Source: Variovorax sp. PBS-H4
GTDB taxonomy: Bacteria > Pseudomonadota > Gammaproteobacteria > Burkholderiales > Burkholderiaceae_C
Reading direction: 5' to 3'
Length of the DNA: 64,000 nucleotides
Assembly (NCBI RefSeq): GCF_901827205.1
Contig: NZ_LR594675.1
Coordinates: forward strand, 5,698,001 to 5,762,000
A program made the translations under genes and the position numbers. The notes under the pieces are model-generated. The model was given only the letters and a program-made list of their open reading frames with translations. It was not told the origin of the DNA and did not search any database. Positions 8,190-15,930 of this stretch are shown in pieces. Position 1 is the stretch's first letter; every line of letters begins with the position of its first letter.

Positions 8190-9203
8190 TCAGTCCACCG
8201 ATGCGCCGGAAAGCTTCACCACGCGCGACCAGCGCTCGATGTCGCGCCTGAGCTGCGCGGCCAGCGCGTCGGGCGTGCCGGCCACCAGCTCTCCGCCGGC
8301 CTCGCGAATCTTCTTCTCCACGGCGGGGCTCTTCAGGACCTTGGTGATGGCGCCATGAAGATAGGCCACACGCTCCGGAGGCGTGCCGGCAGGGACGAAG
8401 AATCCGTACCAGTCCTCGTAGGTCATGTTCTTCATGCCCAGCTCCTCGAGCGTGGGCACCTCCTTGAAAACCCCGACGCGACGCGGGCTCGTCACCGCCA
8501 GCGCACGCACCAAGCCCTGCTGGATGTGCCCCGCGACGGACGAGGTGGAGGTGATCATGATCTTCACCTGGCCCCCCATCAGGTCGGCCAGCGCCGGGCC
8601 CGCGCCGCGGTACGGCACATGCGTGAGGGCGATGCCCGCGTCCTTTTCGAGCACCACACCGAGCAGATGCGACAGGGTGCCGTTGCCGGGCGTGGCGTAA
8701 GTGATGCCGTCCGGGCTGGCCTTGGCTTGCCTGCGCAGGTCGTCGATGGTCTTGATCGGCGAGTTCGCAGCCACGACGATCGCCAGCGGCGCCGCGTTGA
8801 TCTGCGTGATCGGAACGAAGTTCTTGAGGGGATCGAAACCCGGCGCCCGATACAAGCTCGGGTTCACCGCCATGGTCGAGACCTGGGACACGAGCACGGT
8901 GTAGCCGTCCGCCTTGCTGTCGGCCACGTATTTCGCGCCGATGTTGCCGCCGGCCCCTCCCTTGTTCTCCGCGACGGCAGGCTGCCCCGTGATCGCCGCG
9001 AGCTCATTGGTGACGAGCCGCATGTGATAGTCGTTGCCACCGCCGGGAGGAAAAGGCGACACCAGGCGGATCGGCTGGCTCGGAAAGTCGCCGCTCTTCG
9101 GCATCAGCTGCGCCTGCGCCTGCGCTGCCCACGCGCAGGCCAGCCCCGCAATCAGGCATGCCACGCGGCGGATGGGCGTTTGAAAAACAGGCGCGTGGCG
9201 CAT
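8190..9203 (-). CDS. Bug/TctC family periplasmic solute-binding protein
   Basis: 337 residues: signal peptide with cleavage near AQAQA (about residue 32), then QPIRLVSPFPPGGGNDYHMR and AVAENKGGAGGNIGAKYVA, the family ligand motifs. It is convergent with the preceding Bug gene (18 bases between stops) and lies 134 bases downstream of the LysR gene on the same strand, so read-through from the regulator is possible. The ligand is unknown; the sequence differs clearly from the other five Bug proteins of this window. Confidence 0.95.
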   Translation of the reverse strand: MRHAPVFQTPIRRVACLIAGLACAWAAQAQAQLMPKSGDFPSQPIRLVSPFPPGGGNDYHMRLVTNELAAITGQPAVAENKGGAGGNIGAKYVADSKADGYTVLVSQVSTMAVNPSLYRAPGFDPLKNFVPITQINAAPLAIVVAANSPIKTIDDLRRQAKASPDGITYATPGNGTLSHLLGVVLEKDAGIALTHVPYRGAGPALADLMGGQVKIMITSTSSVAGHIQQGLVRALAVTSPRRVGVFKEVPTLEELGMKNMTYEDWYGFFVPAGTPPERVAYLHGAITKVLKSPAVEKKIREAGGELVAGTPDALAAQLRRDIERWSRVVKLSGASVD

Positions 9204-9337
9204 CGAAGACTCCTTGAAGGTTCAGCCAAAGGAGGTCCATGATGTCAGCCAGTCCCCGAGGGATCGAGCCACTTTCGAAGCAAATTCGATAAGCATCCCT
9301 GATGGATCAACAAACCGGCGAGACGGGACGCGCGGCG

Positions 9338-10201
9338 TCAGGGGTTCCCGGCCCATTGCAGCCGGGTCCTGATCTGGTCGAAGACCTGGCGCGTCAGCGG
9401 ATTGATCACGCGGTTGCGCACATAGAGCCGGTACACCAGGTCGGGCAATGCCGGCAGGCCTTCCATGGGACCCAGGATGCGCAGTCCGCTGTCGAGCTGT
9501 TCCACGCCGCGCGCAGTGACGCCGAGACCGGCGCGCAACGCTGCCCGGATGCCGATCAGGCTGCTGGACGTGTAGCGCGTCAGCCAGGCGACGCTGGCGG
9601 CATCCAGCGCCTCCTGCGCGAGGCGCCGGAAGATGCTGGGACCGTCGGCCATGATCAGCGGAATCGGCCGCGCGGGATCATGGACATAGCCCTCTCCGCA
9701 CAGCCACACGGTGGGCGACGTGCGAAGCACGACGCCCTCCAGGTCGGCATCGAGCCGGTTGGAGATCGCCATGTCGATCTCTCCGCGCGAGAGCGACTCC
9801 ATGAGGAAGGGGCTGCGGCCCACATGGATGTCCAGTTGCAGCTTCGGAGAACTGCGCACCACCTCTGCCAGGAGGGGCGGCAGCATGGTGTCGGCCACGT
9901 CGTGCGGCGCGCCGATGCGCAGCGTCCCCTCCAGCCTGCCTTGCTGCAGGTGGCGAAGGGCTTCGTCGTTCATGGCCAGCATCTGGCGCGCATAGACCAG
10001 CAGCCGCTCGCCGTGTTCCGTCAAGCGCTTCTGCCGCCCGCGCTTCTCGAACAGGGGATGGCCGATCTGCTCCTCCAGGCGCTGCATCTGCTGCGTCACC
10101 GCAGACTGCGTTCGCCCCAGCTGCACAGCCGCCGCACCGAAGCTTTCGTGGCCCACGATTGCCACGAGGGATCGCAGCAGCTCGAGGTCGAGGGTGTTCA
10201 T
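9338..10201 (-). CDS. LysR family transcriptional regulator
   Basis: 287 residues: N-terminal winged helix (residues 1-60, including GAAAVQLGRTQSAVTQQMQRL) followed by the two-lobed periplasmic-binding-like effector domain. It is divergent from the thiol dioxygenase gene with a 93-base intergenic space, the classic LysR arrangement, so it probably controls the 10295-18233 operon in response to a pathway intermediate. A TCATTAATGA palindrome abuts its start codon, consistent with autoregulation. Confidence 0.93.
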   Translation of the reverse strand: MNTLDLELLRSLVAIVGHESFGAAAVQLGRTQSAVTQQMQRLEEQIGHPLFEKRGRQKRLTEHGERLLVYARQMLAMNDEALRHLQQGRLEGTLRIGAPHDVADTMLPPLLAEVVRSSPKLQLDIHVGRSPFLMESLSRGEIDMAISNRLDADLEGVVLRTSPTVWLCGEGYVHDPARPIPLIMADGPSIFRRLAQEALDAASVAWLTRYTSSSLIGIRAALRAGLGVTARGVEQLDSGLRILGPMEGLPALPDLVYRLYVRNRVINPLTRQVFDQIRTRLQWAGNP

Positions 10202-10211
10202 TCATTAATGA
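10202..10211. promoter_or_regulatory. Palindrome at the LysR start, candidate autoregulatory site
   Basis: TCATTAATGA is a perfect 10-base palindrome immediately upstream of the LysR ATG, in an AT-rich patch of the divergent promoter region. LysR assignment is positional inference. Confidence 0.3.
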
Positions 10212-10294
10212 TACTGATGCTTTTTCTGCCAGCGCTGCGTTGATCGACATCGTGGCGAGGGCTAGAGTGGCTTCGAACCAAAGGAAATTTGCCC

Positions 10295-10885
10295 ATGAAT
10301 GCCGTGACCGAACAACGCAGTCGAGCCGTCGCATCGGCCATCGCCGAAATGAAGAATGCGATCGGCGGCGCAGAGCCGACGCGCCCTGCCCTGGCCGCCG
10401 TGCTGGCCTCCCTTCAGGGCATCGCGGCCCGGCCGGAGCTCTGGCAGGCCGCCGATTTCCCGGCTCCCGAACCCGGCGAACACCAGGCCCGATACCTGAT
10501 CGCGGAAGACGAAGACCAGAGTTACGCGCTCTACCTGAACGTGATGCGCCCGGGCAAGCGGATCGTGCCGCACAACCATACGACGTGGGCGTGCATCGCG
10601 GCGGTGGAAGGCGTCGAGGTCAACCGCGTCTACGAACGCACCGATGACGCTTCGGTGCCAGGCCGGGGCACGCTGCGCGAGACGGCCCGGATCGTGGTGG
10701 AGCCGGGCCATGGCATTGCCCTGATGCCCGAGGACATCCACTCGGTGCAGATCGAGGGCGAGCAGGTCATCCGCCACCTCCACATGTACGGGCGTGCGCT
10801 GGAGACGCTGACGCAGCGCACCGCCTACGACCTGGAGGCGGGTACCTGCCAGACCATGGGCATTGGCGTTCAGACCCGCCGCTGA
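10295..10885 (+). CDS. Cysteine dioxygenase-like thiol dioxygenase (cupin)
   Basis: A 196-residue cupin of the cysteine dioxygenase type I family, which oxidises small thiols to sulfinates with a mononuclear iron. The motif VPHNHTTWAC gives iron ligands His93 and His95; His149 in EDIHSVQIEG is the third. HLHMYGR supplies His163 and Tyr165, equivalent to the catalytic His/Tyr of the family. Cys100 aligns with the cysteine that cross-links to that tyrosine in mammalian cysteine dioxygenase. AAGGAA at 10281-10286 fixes the start. First gene of a six-gene operon of sulfur-related enzymes; the true thiol could be cysteine, mercaptopropionate or another. Confidence 0.85.
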   Translation: MNAVTEQRSRAVASAIAEMKNAIGGAEPTRPALAAVLASLQGIAARPELWQAADFPAPEPGEHQARYLIAEDEDQSYALYLNVMRPGKRIVPHNHTTWACIAAVEGVEVNRVYERTDDASVPGRGTLRETARIVVEPGHGIALMPEDIHSVQIEGEQVIRHLHMYGRALETLTQRTAYDLEAGTCQTMGIGVQTRR

Positions 10886-10958
10886 ACCTCGACTCGCCGC
10901 CCTCACCTGCAGCGCCGCAGCACTCTGCGCGGCCGCGTCCTCCTCTTCGCGCTTCCCC

Positions 10959-12557
10959 ATGACGATCGAACGCATCGCCCCCTCCCTCCTCAAGTCCTGG
11001 CTTCACGACGGCGAGGAAATCGCACTGCTCGACGTGCGCGAGCACGGCCAGTTCGGCGAGGCCCACCTGTTTCATGCCACGCCCCTGCCATACAGCCGGC
11101 TGGAACTGGAAGTGCGGCGCCTGGTGCCGCGGCTCGATGTCCGCACCGTGGTGTATGACGATGGCGCGGAAGACGGCGCCGGTGTCGCAGTGCGCGCGGC
11201 GGCACGGCTGTCGGCGCTCGGCTATGGCTGCGTTCACGTGCTGGAGGGAGGAACGCAGGCCTGGCAGGCCGCGGGGTACGTGCTGTTCGCCGGCGTGAAC
11301 CTGCCTTCCAAGACCTTCGGGGAACTGGCCGAGAAGACCTATCACACGCCACGGGTCACCGCGCCGCAACTGGCGGCCATGATCGCGGGCCCCACACCGC
11401 CCGTGGTGCTGGACGGCCGCCCCCCGTCTGAATTCAGGAAGATGAACATTCCGACCGCCACCTGCTGCCCGAACGGCGAACTGGCCTTCCGCGTGCGGTC
11501 CATCGTGCCCGACGACACCACCCCCATCGTGATCAATTGCGCCGGCCGCACCCGCTCGATCATCGGCGCGCAGACGCTCATCAACCTGGGCATTCCCAAT
11601 CCCGTCTATGCGCTGGAAAACGGGACGCAGGGCTGGTACCTCGCGGACCAGGCGCTGGAGCACGGCGGCACGCGGCGCTACCCCGACAGCTCCGGGAGCC
11701 CGGTGCTGCGGGAGGCCGCGCAGCAACTCGCCGCGCGCTTCGGCGTCCCGACCCTCAGCGCCGCGACCGTGCAGGCATGGGCCGCGGACGACAGCCGCAC
11801 GCTCTTTCTGTGCGACGTGCGCACGCCAGAGGAATTCGCCCGGGGCAGCCTGCCCGGCGCGCAGCACACACCCGGCGGACAGCTGCTGCAGGCGTTCGAC
11901 CAGTATGTGGGTGTGCGCGGCGCCAGGCTCGTGCTGTTCGACGACGACGGCGTACGCGCGCCGACGGTTGCGAGCTGGCTGCGCCAGATGGGACACGACG
12001 CCAGCGTGCTCGAAGGCGGGCTGGCCAGCGGACTGGGCCTGGAAGCACCTGCCGCCCCGGTCCCACCGCCGCTGGGCAGGATCTCCGCCCAGCAACTTGC
12101 CGCCTGGCTGCCGCGCGGCAACGTTGCCCTCGTGGACCTTCGCCCCGGCATGGCCTATCGCGCAGGCCATATCGACGGCGCACGATGGTCCATCCGGCCG
12201 CGCCTGGTGGCCGACCTCGCCAACGAAACGCGGCAGATCGTGCTGGTCGCCGACGAACCCGCGCTGGCGGCATGGGCCGTGACCGAGTGGCAGGCCGCGC
12301 AACCGCCCCTGCTTCTGGAAGGCGGCATGGCGGCCTGGCAAGCCGCGGGAGGTGCCGTGGTGGCGACGCCCGCCGAGCCCGCCGATGCGGACTGCATCGA
12401 CCACCTCTTCTTCGTCCATGACCGCCATGACGGCAACAAGGAAGCCGCGCGGCGCTACCTGTCCTGGGAAACCGGCCTCGTCGGCCAGCTCGACGCGCAG
12501 GAGCTGGCGTCGTTCCGCCTGCCGGCGCAAGCTGCCGCGCCGCACACGGGCAACTGA
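10959..12557 (+). CDS. Four-repeat rhodanese-like sulfurtransferase
   Basis: 532 residues made of four rhodanese repeats, at about residues 3-107, 130-230, 264-360 and 372-466, each ending in a VLEGG/LLEGG-type strand. Only the second has an active-site loop with cysteine, INCAGRTRS (Cys194). The equivalent loops of repeats one, three and four read YDDGAED, FDDDGVR and VADEPAL, with no Cys. Rhodaneses carry persulfide sulfur between donors and thiol acceptors. ATG 10959 is used because the repeat starts there. A tail of about 65 residues (470-532) has no assigned fold. It is 73 bases after the dioxygenase, in the same operon. Confidence 0.9.
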   Translation: MTIERIAPSLLKSWLHDGEEIALLDVREHGQFGEAHLFHATPLPYSRLELEVRRLVPRLDVRTVVYDDGAEDGAGVAVRAAARLSALGYGCVHVLEGGTQAWQAAGYVLFAGVNLPSKTFGELAEKTYHTPRVTAPQLAAMIAGPTPPVVLDGRPPSEFRKMNIPTATCCPNGELAFRVRSIVPDDTTPIVINCAGRTRSIIGAQTLINLGIPNPVYALENGTQGWYLADQALEHGGTRRYPDSSGSPVLREAAQQLAARFGVPTLSAATVQAWAADDSRTLFLCDVRTPEEFARGSLPGAQHTPGGQLLQAFDQYVGVRGARLVLFDDDGVRAPTVASWLRQMGHDASVLEGGLASGLGLEAPAAPVPPPLGRISAQQLAAWLPRGNVALVDLRPGMAYRAGHIDGARWSIRPRLVADLANETRQIVLVADEPALAAWAVTEWQAAQPPLLLEGGMAAWQAAGGAVVATPAEPADADCIDHLFFVHDRHDGNKEAARRYLSWETGLVGQLDAQELASFRLPAQAAAPHTGN

Positions 12558-12573
12558 TCGGAGGAACGGCACC

Positions 12574-13782
12574 ATGTCCAAGTCAGGCGCTACCGCCACC
12601 CCCTCGCCCCTGGGCTTCCAGACACGGCTGCTGCACAGCGGCAAGGCTCCCTCCTTCGTCGGCGGCGCCGCGGTCAACCCGCCGATCGTGCGGGCCAGCA
12701 CGGTGCTGTTCGCCGACACGGCGCAGCAGCGCGAGATGCGGCAACGCCGTTCTCACGAACGTGTCTTCAGCTACGGCGCGCGCGGCACCCCGACCGCCTT
12801 TGCCCTGGAGGACGCGGTCAGCGAACTGGAGGGCGCCTATCGCACGCGGCTGTTCCCCACCGGCCTGGCGGCGATCGGCATGGCGCTGCTCGCCTACCTC
12901 AAGCCCGGCGACCACGTGCTGATCTCGGACGGGGTCTACCAGCCGGTGCGCCACCTGGCGCGCAGCTTCCTGGAGCCCTACGGCATCGCATACAGCTTCT
13001 TCGCTGCCGACGGCCGCGACGCCGCCGCCCTCCTTCGCCCAGACACGCGCATGGTGTACGTGGAATGCCCTGCCTCACTCGTCTACGAGATGTGCGACCT
13101 GCCCGCGCTCGCCCGCATGGCCCATGACCACGGCGCGCTGCTCGCCGCCGACAACACGTGGGGATCGGGCTTCCAGTACCAGCCGCTGGCGCTGGGCGCG
13201 GACATCTCGATCATGGCCGCCACCAAATACCTTTCCGGCCATTCCGACGTCATGATGGGCACGGTGTCGACCACGCGGGATACCTGGCAGCCGCTGGCCG
13301 ACCGCAGCGATGCCTTCGGCATGGCGGTGAGTCCCGACGATGCCTGGCTGGTGCTGCGCGGCATGCGCTCGCTGTCGGCGCGGCTCCAGATGCACGAGCG
13401 CCACGCGCTTCAGGTGGCGCATTGGCTCCAGCGCCAGCCGCAGGTCTGCCGCGTGTTCTGTCCTGCATTGCCGGGCGACCCCGGCCACGCGCTGTGGCAG
13501 CGCGATTGCCGCGGCACGAACGGCCTGCTCTCCTTCGAGTGGCAGCCCGGAACGAATCCGGAGCAGGTCGATCGCTTCGTCGACGCCCTGTCCCTTTTCG
13601 GGCTGGGCGCTTCCTGGGGCGGCTTCGAGAGTCTGGTCACGCCCACCGCCATGACCGAGACCCGGACCGTCGACGACTGGAGCCAGCGGGGCCCGGTCGT
13701 GCGCCTGCACATTGGCCTGGAAGATCCTGCGGATCTCCTCGCAGATCTCCAGCGCGGGTTCGAAGCTTCGGCGCCTCGCTGA
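12574..13782 (+). CDS. Cystathionine beta-lyase-like PLP enzyme (Cys/Met metabolism family)
   Basis: 402 residues of fold-type I Cys/Met metabolism PLP enzymes, closest in layout to MetC. AATKYLSGHSDVMMG contains the PLP lysine (Lys218); SYGARGTPTAFALE matches the tyrosine/arginine phosphate-binding region; ADNTWGSGFQYQPL holds the cofactor aspartate. GGAGG at 12560-12564 fixes the start. MetC-type enzymes cleave the C-S bond of cystathionine and other S-substituted cysteines, giving a thiol, pyruvate and ammonia. Next to a thiol dioxygenase, a rhodanese and a sulfoxide-reductase-like enzyme, a catabolic C-S lyase role is more likely than methionine biosynthesis. Confidence 0.9.
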   Translation: MSKSGATATPSPLGFQTRLLHSGKAPSFVGGAAVNPPIVRASTVLFADTAQQREMRQRRSHERVFSYGARGTPTAFALEDAVSELEGAYRTRLFPTGLAAIGMALLAYLKPGDHVLISDGVYQPVRHLARSFLEPYGIAYSFFAADGRDAAALLRPDTRMVYVECPASLVYEMCDLPALARMAHDHGALLAADNTWGSGFQYQPLALGADISIMAATKYLSGHSDVMMGTVSTTRDTWQPLADRSDAFGMAVSPDDAWLVLRGMRSLSARLQMHERHALQVAHWLQRQPQVCRVFCPALPGDPGHALWQRDCRGTNGLLSFEWQPGTNPEQVDRFVDALSLFGLGASWGGFESLVTPTAMTETRTVDDWSQRGPVVRLHIGLEDPADLLADLQRGFEASAPR

Positions 13783-13822
13783 ACGCCGCGGCCTGGCACC
13801 CACTTCCAAAGAAAGGCACCCC

Positions 13823-14842
13823 ATGGGATCGATAGGTGAATGGCTGGCCGGAGACGGTGCGGCGCGCACGTCGGGCAATCTCCCCGTCGGCTCGATGGCA
13901 TCGGGAGCGCCGGTTGCGTTGCCGTGGCTGGGCGTGCGCGGCGCGAAGCCGGGCCGCACGCTCTGGCTGCATGGCCAGGTCCATGGCGACGAGATCAACG
14001 GCATCGTGGCGGCGCTGCGGTTCGTGCGCGGCCTGGACCCGTCGACGATGAGCGGCCACGTCATCGTCACGCCCACCGGCAACCCCCAGGCCCTCGATGC
14101 CCGCCGCAAGCGCAATCCCTATGACGAGCTCGACCTCGACCAGAGCTACCCCGGCAGCCCGAGCGGCCTGATCACCGAGCGCGTGGCGCATGCGCTGATC
14201 GACGAGGTACGCGGCGTGGCCGATGTACTGATCAACCTCCACACCATGAACCCGCTGTTCGACGCGCCGCCCTACACGGTGTACAAGCACCACCCCGGCA
14301 GCGGCATCACCGAGGAGCAGCTGCTGGCCGCCATGGCCTGCTTCCACCCGACGCTGGCGTGCCGGCAGGACGTGGGCGGCAAGGGCGAGCTGCCCGGCAA
14401 CATCGCGGGCGCGCTCGACTACCAGTGCCTCGCGGCGGGCACGCTGGCCTTCATGCTCGAACTGGGCAGCGGCAGCCGGCTGCAGCCGGCCAACGTGGCG
14501 CTTGCCGAGGCCGGCTTCCTCGCACTCGCGCAGCAGCTCGGCATCCTCCATGGCAACCAGGCCGCAGGCCCCGCGCGCATGCGAACCGTCAGCCGCCGCG
14601 GCTGGGTCACGGCTCAACAGGGCGGCCTGTTCGTGCCGCGCTGCAGCGCCGGCGACCTCGTGGAGAAGGGCGAATCCATTGGCGAACTGCTGGGCATGGA
14701 CGGCAGCGCTGTGCCTGTGCCGCCCTTCGAGCACGACGGCATCCTGATCGGCCTGCGCACCGACCCCGTGGTCCACACCGGCGAGCGCCTGGCCTTCGTC
14801 GCCTGGGAATGGGCTGACCGCGCACCGCCCTCCGCCCACTGA
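13823..14842 (+). CDS. Succinylglutamate desuccinylase/aspartoacylase family deacylase
   Basis: 339 residues of the M14-like AstE/ASPA zinc family. LHGQVHGDEING provides His54 and Glu57 as zinc ligands and INLHTMN provides His140. The C-terminal part (about 250-330) is the beta-barrel extension, with LFVPRCSAGDLVEKGESIG resembling a lipoyl-like fold. Family members hydrolyse N-acyl amino acids to free amino acid plus carboxylate. Located between a C-S lyase and a Bug protein, it may remove an N-acyl group from an S-substituted cysteine or related substrate before lysis; this is inference from context. Confidence 0.85.
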   Translation: MGSIGEWLAGDGAARTSGNLPVGSMASGAPVALPWLGVRGAKPGRTLWLHGQVHGDEINGIVAALRFVRGLDPSTMSGHVIVTPTGNPQALDARRKRNPYDELDLDQSYPGSPSGLITERVAHALIDEVRGVADVLINLHTMNPLFDAPPYTVYKHHPGSGITEEQLLAAMACFHPTLACRQDVGGKGELPGNIAGALDYQCLAAGTLAFMLELGSGSRLQPANVALAEAGFLALAQQLGILHGNQAAGPARMRTVSRRGWVTAQQGGLFVPRCSAGDLVEKGESIGELLGMDGSAVPVPPFEHDGILIGLRTDPVVHTGERLAFVAWEWADRAPPSAH

Positions 14843-14868
14843 GCGCCCCGTTTCCTTTCGAAATCCAC

Positions 14869-14885
14869 GGCCGCCTGCTGCGGCC
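14869..14885. other. Intra-operon hairpin
   Basis: GGCCGC-CTGCT-GCGGCC forms a six-pair GC stem with a five-base loop in the spacer between the deacylase and the Bug gene. No T-tract follows, so mRNA processing or partial attenuation is more plausible than full termination. Confidence 0.3.
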
Positions 14886-14901
14886 ATCCCCAGGAGTCGC
14901 C

Positions 14902-15930
14902 ATGAATACTGCATCGATCGCCCGTTTGCCGACCGTTTCCGGCTTCGGCCGCCGCCCACTGCTCGCCGCCGCAGCGGCCTGCATTGCCACCTCCCTGGGC
15001 CTGCTGCCTGCGGGCGCAGCACACGCGCAGGACTGGCCGGAGGCGGACAAGCCGATCCGCATCGTCGTCGGCTTCCCGGCGGGCGGCGGTGCGGATGCGC
15101 TGGCCCGCGCCGTCACCGCGCCGCTGGGCAAGGCGCTGGGCAGCACCGTGCTGGTCGAGAACCGTCCGGGCGCCGGCGGCCTGCTGGCCACCGAGTACGT
15201 GGCCAAGCAGCCGGCGGATGGCTACACGCTGTACGTGGCCACGCCCGGCTCCTTCACCATCTGGCCCTCGTTGCGCAAGCTGAACTACGAGCCGTCCAAG
15301 GATTTCGCCCCCGTCAGCCTGATGGTGACCATGCCCAACCTGCTGGTGACCGGGGCCGGCACGCCTTACACGAGCGTGGCCACCCTGCTGACCGCGGCCA
15401 AGGCGCCCAATGCGCGGATCGACTACGCCTCGGGCGGCGTGGGCACCATTGGCCAGATCGCGGCCGAGCAGCTCAACGTGCTTGCCGGCGTGCACCTCAT
15501 GCACGTGCCGTACAAGGGCACGGCACCGCTGCTGACCGACGTGATCGGCGGCGTGGTGCCCGTCACCTTCTCGGACCCATCGGCCAAGGCGCTGATCGAC
15601 AGCGGCAAGCTGCGCCTGCTCGCGCAGACCGGCGCCAAGCGCTCGCCCTTGTTCCCCGGGACGCCCACCATGGCCGAAGCGGGCGTCCCGGGCTACGACC
15701 TGTCCAACTGGTACGGCATGGTCGTGCCGGCCTCCACGCCCCCGGCCATCGTGAACAAGCTCAATGCCGCGCTGGTCAAGGTCATGGCGCTGCCCGAGGT
15801 CCGCACCCAGCTCGCAGGCGCGGGGATGGAGGCGGTTTCGAGCACGCCGGCTGCCTTCGGCACGCACATCGCCAAGGAACGGGCCCGGTGGGCCGCGTTG
15901 ATCGCGAAGGCGAACATCCGGGCGGAGTGA
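14902..15930 (+). CDS. Bug/TctC family periplasmic solute-binding protein
   Basis: 342 residues. A long signal peptide ends near AAHA-QDWP (about residue 42). KPIRIVVGFPAGGGADALAR and VLVENRPGAGGLLATEYVA are the family ligand loops. The stop shares one base with the start of the BisC-like gene (TGATG), so binding protein and molybdoenzyme are translationally coupled. This ties the imported ligand to the reductase: it is probably an organosulfur or sulfoxide compound, or its N-acyl form. No TctAB transporter genes are adjacent. Confidence 0.95.
   Translation: MNTASIARLPTVSGFGRRPLLAAAAACIATSLGLLPAGAAHAQDWPEADKPIRIVVGFPAGGGADALARAVTAPLGKALGSTVLVENRPGAGGLLATEYVAKQPADGYTLYVATPGSFTIWPSLRKLNYEPSKDFAPVSLMVTMPNLLVTGAGTPYTSVATLLTAAKAPNARIDYASGGVGTIGQIAAEQLNVLAGVHLMHVPYKGTAPLLTDVIGGVVPVTFSDPSAKALIDSGKLRLLAQTGAKRSPLFPGTPTMAEAGVPGYDLSNWYGMVVPASTPPAIVNKLNAALVKVMALPEVRTQLAGAGMEAVSSTPAAFGTHIAKERARWAALIAKANIRAE

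Noticed and set aside
12574..13782. Methionine-biosynthetic metC
   Set aside because: The fold fits, but the operon context is catabolic organosulfur metabolism, so the biosynthetic symbol was not assigned.
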